A DNA stretch of 47,575 bases from the NCBI GenBank assembly GCA_902478455.1, contig CABSLJ010000002.1, positions 1 through 47,575 on the forward strand. Direction: 5' to 3'. Positions 16,698 to 23,115 of this stretch are shown piece after piece. Both the position numbers and the translations under genes were made by a program. The notes below the pieces were generated by a model. That model had not been told where the DNA came from, ran no database searches, and saw only the letters and a program-made list of their open reading frames with translations. Numbering within the stretch: the stretch's first letter is position 1; every line of letters begins with the position of its first letter. Source of the DNA: an uncultured Oscillospiraceae bacterium. Lineage in GTDB: Bacteria; Bacillota; Clostridia; Oscillospirales; Acutalibacteraceae.

Positions 16698-18437
16698 ATG
16701 AGTGAAGCAATAAAGGTCTCGGTCATCATCCCGGTTTATCAGGTTGAGGAGTATCTGGAACGGGCGGTGGACTCCGTGCTGGCCCAGACCCTGGAGGAAA
16801 AGGAAATCATCCTTGTGGACGACGGCAGCGAGGACGCCTCCGCGCAGATCTGCGACCGCTACGCCCGGGAGTACCCCGAACTGGTGCACGTCATCCACAA
16901 ACAAAACGAAGGCTTGGGGATGGCGCGCAACACCGGTCTGGACGCGGCGAGAGGGGAGTATGTGGCCTTCCTGGATTCCGACGACACGGTGGAGCCGGAA
17001 ATGTACGCGGCGATGTATGAAAAAGCCGAGGAAGAGGACGACGACATTGTGATGTGCGACGTGCGCATCCTCTATGTGGAGGAGGGCAAAAGCTCGGTCG
17101 TCGCCTCGTACACGGAGGATGTGGTGGACCTGTCGGACTACATCGCCAACGGCAACAACATTACCTACAGCGTCAACAAGCTCTACAGAAGAAGTCTGTG
17201 GAAGGAAACCCGCTATGAAAAAATGCTGTTTGAGGATATCGCGCTGATCCCGGCCCTGGTGACCAGGACCCCAAAAATCGGCTATGTGAGAGAGGCGTTT
17301 TACAATTACTACAGACGGGCCAACACCATTTCTACCTCCTCCGTGGGCGGTATGGTCGACATCGTCCGGGCCTTCCGCACCTTTCTGGAGACGAGCGCTC
17401 CACAGTACCGCGAAGAGGTGGTCTACTGCATCGCCAAGCAGCTTTACTGGAATATGACCCAGTCCCGCGTGCTGTTTCAGGCGGACTTCATCTCCTTCCT
17501 GCAGGAGTACAAGCGCTATTTCCTGCTGAATCCCTATCTGGCCAAGGACGGCAAGGCGCGCAAGCTTCTGGATTTTCTGGAGGAAGAGGTCATTCCCGAA
17601 CGGTTTATCTGCGTGCATTTCGGGAGGCCGGTACCGGAGGGCTATCTGGAGGCGCTGCGCTCGGATTTTCCCCAGGCCGAACTGATTTCAGCGGATGAAG
17701 GCGACTTTCCGGCCGAAGCGCTGCCGGAGACGGTGCAAAGGGCGCTGGCGGAAGGGAAGACGGCCTACGCGGAGGAATACGCCGCGCTGAAGCTCCTGTG
17801 CGAGCAGGGCGGAATTGTGCTGACGCCGGAGTACAGAGCCGGCCTCAATCTCAAAAGGCTCCGGCTGAACCGCATCTTTTTCGGGTTTGAGGATGATGAG
17901 GAACTGACCACGGGCTGCTACGGCGCGCTGAGGGAGCATTATGTACTTCAAGCGCTGCTCGATACCTACCGGGCGGACAACATTTTCAACAAAGCGCTTT
18001 TGCCCTTAAAGGAACGGCTCCGGGATTTCCTGATTCTGCATTTCCAGCTGAGGGCAAACGGCAGAAAGCAGCTGCTCAAAAAGGAAATCCAGATTTATCT
18101 GCCCAACGTTCTGGCCTATGATATGAAGGACGGAGAGAATTGCTGCAAGCGGGCGGACATCCCGGTGCCGGACGGTTTCGAGGCGGTCAGCGGCCGGGTC
18201 TTGAAGATGTGGTCGAATTGGATCATGGAAAACTGGAATCTGTACAAGCGGGAGCTCCATGGGAAGCATTCCGCAAAAAAACATCCGCCCGCGCCGACCG
18301 GGGGGACGCCTTCCTCCGGCATAAACGAGCGGGAGATGGAAAGGCGCATCCGGGAGGTGGTGGAAACCTATGAAAACTCCACCTCCTGGCGGATCACCAG
18401 GCCGCTGCGCGCGCTGGGAAGGCTGTTTCAAAAGTAA
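16698..18437 (+). CDS. Two-domain glycosyltransferase: GT2 plus degenerate DXD-sugar-binding-like domain
   Basis: The 579-residue protein begins with a clear GT2 domain: KVSVIIPVYQVEEYLERAVDSVLAQ, LVDDGSEDAS, GLGMARNTGLDAARGEYVAFLDSDD (DXD at about residue 92). Residues 330-460 resemble the capsular/OCH1-like Gly_transf_sug domain, with AEEYAALKLLCEQGGIVLTPEY at about 360-385. In active members the GG(I/V)YLD step continues into a DXD; here it reads GGIVLTPEY, so that second domain is probably not catalytic. The C-terminal YENSTSWRITRPLRALGRL tail is a recurrent end motif of surface-glycan transferases. ATG 16698 is chosen because AGGAGGAAAGG precedes it. The intergenic distance is 56 nt, the largest in the operon. 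Confidence 0.85.
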   Translation: MSEAIKVSVIIPVYQVEEYLERAVDSVLAQTLEEKEIILVDDGSEDASAQICDRYAREYPELVHVIHKQNEGLGMARNTGLDAARGEYVAFLDSDDTVEPEMYAAMYEKAEEEDDDIVMCDVRILYVEEGKSSVVASYTEDVVDLSDYIANGNNITYSVNKLYRRSLWKETRYEKMLFEDIALIPALVTRTPKIGYVREAFYNYYRRANTISTSSVGGMVDIVRAFRTFLETSAPQYREEVVYCIAKQLYWNMTQSRVLFQADFISFLQEYKRYFLLNPYLAKDGKARKLLDFLEEEVIPERFICVHFGRPVPEGYLEALRSDFPQAELISADEGDFPAEALPETVQRALAEGKTAYAEEYAALKLLCEQGGIVLTPEYRAGLNLKRLRLNRIFFGFEDDEELTTGCYGALREHYVLQALLDTYRADNIFNKALLPLKERLRDFLILHFQLRANGRKQLLKKEIQIYLPNVLAYDMKDGENCCKRADIPVPDGFEAVSGRVLKMWSNWIMENWNLYKRELHGKHSAKKHPPAPTGGTPSSGINEREMERRIREVVETYENSTSWRITRPLRALGRLFQK

Positions 18438-18449
18438 GGAGGAAACGTT

Positions 18450-19193
18450 ATGCGAACCGTTGCAATCATTCCGGCGCGCTACGAATCCAGCCGGCTGAGA
18501 GGAAAGCCGCTGGCCGACATATGCGGCAGGCCGATGCTCTGGTGGGTGTACCGCCAAATCCGGAAATCCGGTAAAATCGACGCCGTCTGTGTGGCGACGG
18601 ACGACGATAGAATCCGGCGGATCTGCGAGCAGTACGGGATGCAAAGCCGAATGACCTCCCCGGCCCACCGCAGCAGCACCGAGCGGATTTATGAGGCGGC
18701 GCAGTCCATCCCGGCCGACGTCTATCTCTGCGTCAACGGGGATGAACCGCTGATTGAGCCGGAAATTGTGGAGCAGGTGATCCCCGCCGAAGGGGCGCCC
18801 TTCTTTGCCGCCAATCTGATGACGAGGATCGAGCATCCGGTGGAGGCGGTGGACGACACCAACATCAAAGTGGTGACCGACGGGGAGGGCAACGCGCTGT
18901 TTATGTCCAGAAGTCCCATCCCTCATCCCAAAGCGAGCGTCCGTTACGACTATTACAAGCATCTCGGCGTGCTCGCCTATTCGCTGGAGGCGCTGCGTTT
19001 TTTTGCGCAGACGCCCAAAGGGCGGCTGGAACAGATCGAGGACATCAACGAGCTGCGCTTCATCGAACACGGCAAAAAGCTGCGGATGATCCCGGTGGAG
19101 GCGCACACGCTGTCGGTGGATACGCCCAAGGACCTGGAATTTGTCCGGGGCGTGATTCGGGAAAAAATGGAGAGAGGGGAGATCACGCTGTGA
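18450..19193 (+). CDS. kdsB: KdsB-type CMP-3-deoxy-ulosonate cytidylyltransferase
   Basis: The 247-residue protein matches 3-deoxy-manno-octulosonate cytidylyltransferase end to end: IIPARYESSRLRGKPL (CTP-binding loop), VATDDDRI, NGDEPLIEP (metal Asp), MSRSPIP, YYKHLGVLAYSLEAL and LSVDTPKDLEFVR. The reaction is CTP + ulosonate to CMP-ulosonate + PPi in the cytoplasm. KdsB is usual in Gram-negative LPS and K-antigen synthesis; in a Gram-positive it suggests a Kdo-like sugar in a wall glycan. Differences from canonical KdsB (LRGKPL for LPGKPL; NELRFIEHG for the LEQLR region) leave room for another 3-deoxy acid. A strong AAGGAGG precedes the ATG; the stop overlaps the next start (GTGA). Confidence 0.88.
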   Translation: MRTVAIIPARYESSRLRGKPLADICGRPMLWWVYRQIRKSGKIDAVCVATDDDRIRRICEQYGMQSRMTSPAHRSSTERIYEAAQSIPADVYLCVNGDEPLIEPEIVEQVIPAEGAPFFAANLMTRIEHPVEAVDDTNIKVVTDGEGNALFMSRSPIPHPKASVRYDYYKHLGVLAYSLEALRFFAQTPKGRLEQIEDINELRFIEHGKKLRMIPVEAHTLSVDTPKDLEFVRGVIREKMERGEITL

Positions 19194-20773
19194 GCACGCA
19201 GATACTGGACTGCACCCTGCGCGACGGGGGCTACATCAACGATTGGAGATTCGGGAAAAAGACCATCGCTTCCATTCTGGACAAGCTGGAGAAGGCCAAT
19301 ATCGACATCATCGAATGCGGCTTTCTGACCCGCATGGTGCAGGATGAGGCCTGCTCGCTTTTCAACAGCATCGCGCAGATTGAAGAGGTGCTGCCCAAAC
19401 GGGAGCGGACGGCGATGTATGTGGCGATGATCGCCATCGGCGAAAAGGAGCTGCACCCGTCCGAACTGTCCCCCTATGACGGGAACAGCATCGAGGGCAT
19501 CCGTCTGACCTTCCACAAGGAGGAGATCGGCCAGGCCGTCGAGTGGGCCGGCATTCTCATGGAAAAGGGCTATCAGGTGTTCATGCAGCCGGTGGGCACC
19601 GTTTTTTACAGCGACATGGAGCTGCTCCAGCTGGTGGAGCGAATGAACAGCCTGCGGCCCTACGCCTTCTATATCGTCGATACGCTGGGCAGCATGTACC
19701 GCAACGAGGTATCTCACCGGTTTTATCTGATCGATGAAAATATGAGGCCGGAGATTCACCTGGGCTTTCACGGACACAACAATCTGCAGCTGGCCTTTTC
19801 CAACGCGCAGGTGCTGGGCAAAATTCAGACCAAGCGGACGCTGATTTTGGATTCCTCGGTCAACGGAATGGGACGGGGCGCGGGCAATCTGCCGACCGAG
19901 CTGATCACCCAGTATATCAATAAGAAGATCGCCTCGCGCTATGACGTCACGATGGTGATGGACGTCTACGATGAATACATCTCCGCCATCCGCAAAGAGT
20001 TTGAGTGGGGCTACAGCGTGCCCTATCACATCGCCGCCAGCAATGTGTGCCATCCCAATTATGCGTCCTATCTCATCAACAGACAGACGCTGACCATGAA
20101 GGACATTGAAAGGATCATCCAGTCGATTCCGGCGGAATACAAAATACTCTATGATCAGGAGCTGATCGAGCAGCTTTATATGCGCTACCAGAGCAGGCAG
20201 ATCGATGACAGCGACGCGGTCCGTCAGATCATCAAGTGGACCCGCGGGAAAAAACTCCTGCTTCTCGCGCCGGGCCAGAGCCTGGCGACGGAATGTGAAA
20301 CCATCCTGAATTTTATAGAGGAAGAAGAGCCGTATGTGATATCGGTCAACTTTGTGGACGCCCGCTACCGCATGAACGCCTGTTTTGTGAGCAACCACAA
20401 GAGGATGGACATCATCGAACAGGAGATCAAACGCCTGGACCAGGTGCATCTCATTTTGACCTCCAACATTTCGGGGGGCGACAATTGTGTGTATGTGGAT
20501 TACGCCCGATATACAAACAGCGATGAGATGGTCTCCGACAATGCCGGACTGATGCTGCTGAATCTGCTAAAGCGCTGTGGGGCGCACCAGGTGTATCTTG
20601 CCGGCTTCGACGGCTTCCATCACCGCCATGGCGGCAATTATTACAGCGAAGAGCTGAATTTTCAGGTGCATGAGGAACAGGTGCATGAAAGGCGCCGCCG
20701 GATTCAAAGGCAGCTGCGGGAGCTTTCCAGGGAGATGGAGATCACCTTTCTCACCCCGTCGGTGTATGAATAA
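19190..20773 (+). CDS. DRE-TIM (HOA-like) aldolase fused to a DUF115-like C-terminal domain
   Basis: Residues 1-300 are a DRE-TIM metallolyase barrel: LDCTLRDGGYINDW (metal Asp and catalytic Arg), FHGHNNLQLAFSN (metal His-x-His) and SVNGMGRGAGNLPTE (glycine-rich loop). It resembles 4-hydroxy-2-oxovalerate aldolase-like enzymes of unknown function. Such enzymes make or break the bond between pyruvate and an aldehyde. Residues 345-527 form a second Rossmann-like domain (KKLLLLAPGQSLATE; YVISVNFVDARY; VYLAGFDGFHHR), reminiscent of DUF115/MptE-like proteins. Placement between kdsB and a HAD phosphatase suggests it builds the 3-deoxy-2-oxo acid activated by KdsB. That role is inferred. GTG start at 19190 with GAGGGGAG upstream; 4-nt overlap with kdsB. 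Confidence 0.8.
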   Translation: MSTQILDCTLRDGGYINDWRFGKKTIASILDKLEKANIDIIECGFLTRMVQDEACSLFNSIAQIEEVLPKRERTAMYVAMIAIGEKELHPSELSPYDGNSIEGIRLTFHKEEIGQAVEWAGILMEKGYQVFMQPVGTVFYSDMELLQLVERMNSLRPYAFYIVDTLGSMYRNEVSHRFYLIDENMRPEIHLGFHGHNNLQLAFSNAQVLGKIQTKRTLILDSSVNGMGRGAGNLPTELITQYINKKIASRYDVTMVMDVYDEYISAIRKEFEWGYSVPYHIAASNVCHPNYASYLINRQTLTMKDIERIIQSIPAEYKILYDQELIEQLYMRYQSRQIDDSDAVRQIIKWTRGKKLLLLAPGQSLATECETILNFIEEEEPYVISVNFVDARYRMNACFVSNHKRMDIIEQEIKRLDQVHLILTSNISGGDNCVYVDYARYTNSDEMVSDNAGLMLLNLLKRCGAHQVYLAGFDGFHHRHGGNYYSEELNFQVHEEQVHERRRRIQRQLRELSREMEITFLTPSVYE

Positions 20774-20783
20774 AGGAGCTTGC

Positions 20784-21455
20784 ATGAAGGGATACAAACG
20801 ATATCAATGTGTTCTGTTCGATATGGACGGGACTCTTGTGGACTCCTACCAGGGCATTTTTCATGCTTACCGGAGGACGATGGAGCAGATGGGCCGGACC
20901 TTTGGCGGCGACGATTTTGTCCGCCGCGCAATCGGCGCGCCGCTTCTGTGGGTGTTCGAGAGTTTATGCGGGATGGACCGCGCGCAGGCGGAGCGGGCCG
21001 CCGCAGTTTACCGCGCCTATTATGCCGACCGGGGCAAGCACGAGGCCAGGGTATACGACGGCATGGAAGAGACGCTCGGCCGTCTGAAGGCGGCGGGCTG
21101 TTTCCTCGGCGCGGCCACCCTGAAGAAGGAGCGTTTCGCCAGGGAAATGCTCGAGGAGCAGGGCATCCTGCCCTGCTTTGACGCGGTGTGCGGCATGGAC
21201 GAAGAAGACCGGCTCACCAAGGCGGATTTGATCCGGCGCTGCATGCGAGCCGCACAGGCAAAACCGGAGGAAACGATTCTGGTGGGGGACAGCAGCTTTG
21301 ACGCCGCCGGCGCGGAAGAGGCGGGAATCGCTTTCCTGGCGGTTACCTACGGTTTCGGCTTTCATGACCGGGAACGGCCCAAAGAATTGGGCGCGGTGCT
21401 GGTCGCGGACACCGCCGGCGAGATTGCCGCTCTGCTCGGTGCACAGGAGCGTTAG
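20784..21455 (+). CDS. HAD-superfamily phosphatase (phosphoglycolate phosphatase-like)
   Basis: The 223-residue protein has all HAD motifs: FDMDGTLVDS (nucleophile D13, general acid D15), the helical cap (residues 20-90), a motif II Thr in GAATLKKERF, a Lys in the TKADLI region and motif IV LVGDSSFDAAGAEEAG. This subfamily removes phosphate from small sugar or organic-acid phosphates. As last gene of the polysaccharide operon, after the aldolase and kdsB genes, it may play the part of KdsC, which frees the ulosonate from its phosphate before CMP activation. ATG 20784 follows AAGGAG; longer in-frame starts inside the aldolase gene have no ribosome site. Confidence 0.88.
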   Translation: MKGYKRYQCVLFDMDGTLVDSYQGIFHAYRRTMEQMGRTFGGDDFVRRAIGAPLLWVFESLCGMDRAQAERAAAVYRAYYADRGKHEARVYDGMEETLGRLKAAGCFLGAATLKKERFAREMLEEQGILPCFDAVCGMDEEDRLTKADLIRRCMRAAQAKPEETILVGDSSFDAAGAEEAGIAFLAVTYGFGFHDRERPKELGAVLVADTAGEIAALLGAQER

Positions 21456-21517
21456 AAAAAGAGTTTTTTCCATGGACAAACGGGCGGGATTTGCTGAAAG
21501 GCTTCCTGCTGTTTTTT

Positions 21518-21558
21518 AAGCGAGGCGGACGGGGAATCTCCCTGAGGCCTCGCTTTTT
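21518..21558 (+). terminator. Terminator of the polysaccharide operon
   Basis: GCGAGGC (21520-21526) pairs with GCCTCGC (21547-21553), with an inner GGGGA/TCCC pairing, followed by TTTTT. It lies about 60 nt after the HAD gene and separates the operon from the toxin gene. Confidence 0.85.
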
Positions 21559-21704
21559 GATTGCTCACATGGACTTTTATCTGTCCAAAAGCGCCGTATT
21601 TCAGAAATTTCGTTTCCATTTGCCCTATACAGAGCAAATTTTTGCCGAATTTCGCCGGTTTGTATGGGGACTTTGTCTTTACCATAGAATAAGGGAGTGC
21701 TACA

Positions 21705-22301
21705 ATGTATGTGAAAAAGATGTACGGATATGTCGTGCAGGACGATCCTCCCGCTGAACTGTTCAAGGGGCTTCTTGACGTTTACGACCCACCCACGCAG
21801 CAAAGCCTGAAGTATAAGAACTGGATTGCCTCACTCGATCTGAAAACCTGTGTGATGTGCAAGACCCGCCATGGCCAAATCTATCTCATAGAGGAGAATC
21901 CGGCGCACCCGCCGCCGCTTCACCCCAATTGCCGGTGCCAAATACAGCCGATGGCGGCGGTGAAAGCCGGGGATAGCACAAAGGAGGGAAAAAACGGCGC
22001 AGATTATTGGATGAAGTATTATGCGGCCTTGCCGGACTGCTACATCACCGAAGAGGAACTGAAAAATCTGGGCTGGAGAAGAGGGAAAGCTCCGGCAAAA
22101 TTTGCGCCGGGGAAAATGGTCACGATGGGGCTATATCAAAATCGCAACAAGCATTTACCGCAAATACCAGGCCGTATCTGGTTTGAAGCTGACCTCAACT
22201 ATTACAGTGGCAGGCGAAACGGCCACCGCCTCTTATGGTCAAACGACGGTCTGCTGTTTGTCACCTATGATCATTACGAAACCTTCCTGGAAGTCGTCTG
22301 A
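21705..22301 (+). CDS. MuF-like module fused to a barnase-type ribonuclease toxin
   Basis: Residues 105-198 match barnase closely: LPDCYITEEELKNLGW, APGK, PGRIWFEADLNYYSG, HRLLWSNDGLL and TYDHYETF. The catalytic set is intact (E161, R175, H190; K128 fits barnase K27). The expected activity is guanine-preferring RNA cleavage. Residues 36-80 carry a CVMC...HPNCRC pattern (C49, C52, C76, C78), the C-terminal zinc-knuckle of phage Mu F/SPP1 gp7-like head proteins found in MuF polymorphic toxins. The long capsid-binding N-terminus of such toxins is missing and there is no signal peptide, so delivery is unclear. The barstar gene follows by 15 nt. A/T-rich upstream sequence and lower GC suggest transfer. 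AAGGGAG lies 10 nt before the ATG. Confidence 0.9.
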   Translation: MYVKKMYGYVVQDDPPAELFKGLLDVYDPPTQQSLKYKNWIASLDLKTCVMCKTRHGQIYLIEENPAHPPPLHPNCRCQIQPMAAVKAGDSTKEGKNGADYWMKYYAALPDCYITEEELKNLGWRRGKAPAKFAPGKMVTMGLYQNRNKHLPQIPGRIWFEADLNYYSGRRNGHRLLWSNDGLLFVTYDHYETFLEVV

Positions 22302-22316
22302 AGGAGGATACATACA

Positions 22317-22610
22317 ATGGAAGAAAAAAAGGTTGTTACCCTGGATGTAACGGGCTGCAAATCTCTGGGAGAACTCCACCGGAGAATCAGGGAAGCGTTT
22401 GATTTCCCCGACTTTTACGGGCAGAACTGGGACGCCTTCTGGGATTTACTGCGAAGCGAGTGCGACGCAGATAAGGTGGTAGTCATCGGAGCGTCTACCC
22501 TGCCCAGAGAGCTTGGGCCGAGCGCGGAGATGATAAAGTCTGTTTTGCAGGAATTTAAAGAAAACTGTATGCGGGACGGAGAGGCGGTAGAGATCGCATT
22601 TCGCGGCTGA
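22317..22610 (+). CDS. Barstar-family ribonuclease inhibitor (immunity protein)
   Basis: The 97-residue acidic protein aligns over its length with barstar. The inhibitory helix and loop are kept: FPDFYGQNWDAFWDLL contains Y34, D39, W42 and D43, which correspond to the barstar residues (Y29, D35, W38, D39) that fill the barnase active site. The C-terminal helix and strand (KSVLQEFKENC, EAVEIAF) also fit. It neutralises the ribonuclease encoded just upstream, as shown by the 15-nt spacing and a good AAGGAGG. The two genes form a toxin-immunity cassette; co-transcription should prevent self-poisoning. Confidence 0.93.
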   Translation: MEEKKVVTLDVTGCKSLGELHRRIREAFDFPDFYGQNWDAFWDLLRSECDADKVVVIGASTLPRELGPSAEMIKSVLQEFKENCMRDGEAVEIAFRG

Positions 22611-23043
22611 GCGGATGTCTGCCGCCCGCAGTCTTTGAAATCCTTTCGAGAAACGGTCTGGAGACAAAAACAAATAAAACGGAATCATAACTCGTGAGGA
22701 CAGAGGGCGAAAAAGCCGTCTGTCCTTTGCCTTTGTATGCAAAACAGGTGGAAGACTTTGCGCATATCCGGTTGTAAAAGGATGCCATGGTTTGCTTTTT
22801 GCAGTTCTGATGCCGAAGGAAGGTCCGTCCTTACGGCGTGCGATTTTATTTTCCGGAACTTTCTTGGCGATTTCTTTTCCTTCCGAGTGAATTCGACAGC
22901 GCCGCCGTGATACACTAACAGATGGCCTTCTGTTGCTTTTAAACTGAAGAGATTGAACAGCTACAGGATCGCAGAATTGTGCGTAATCTCCAAACAATAC
23001 AAAATTTTATTTTTTTGTTTTGTGGCTAAATTACGAAAGCCCC
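22611..23043. other. Gene-free region between barstar and glgB
   Basis: No coding frame here shows family motifs or a ribosome site. AGGACAGA (22697) pairs with TCTGTCCT (22719-22726) through a GGC/GCC inner stem and is followed by TTTGCCTTTG, a modest terminator for the barstar transcript. The last 60 nt are A/T-rich and could serve as an UP element for the glgB promoter. The region may be the scar of the event that brought in the toxin pair. Confidence 0.5.
22697..22733 (+). terminator. Probable terminator after barstar
   Basis: A 7-bp outer stem (GGACAGA/TCTGTCC) and 3-bp inner stem (GGC/GCC) with an A-rich loop, then TTTGCCTTTG. The U-tract is interrupted, so efficiency is uncertain. Confidence 0.55.
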
Positions 23044-23072
23044 TTGAAATTTTAACAATAAGTTGATATGAT
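23044..23072 (+). promoter_or_regulatory. Sigma-A promoter of the glycogen operon
   Basis: TTGAAA (23044-23049), 17-nt spacer, TATGAT (23067-23072). The ATG at 23068 lies in the -10 box and cannot be the glgB start. Confidence 0.8.
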
Positions 23073-23115
23073 GAAAGAGAACAATAGAATTGGAAAGAAA
23101 AGGAGGCCTGTTGGC

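Noticed and set aside
18977..20449. 490-codon minus-strand frame opposite kdsB and the aldolase gene
   Set aside because: The plus strand carries two complete, recognisable enzymes with overlapping junctions; the minus-strand product shows only composition bias.
22446..22997. 183-codon minus-strand frame after the barstar gene
   Set aside because: It overlaps barstar on the other strand, has no family motif and no ribosome site, and its sequence is low in ordered segments.
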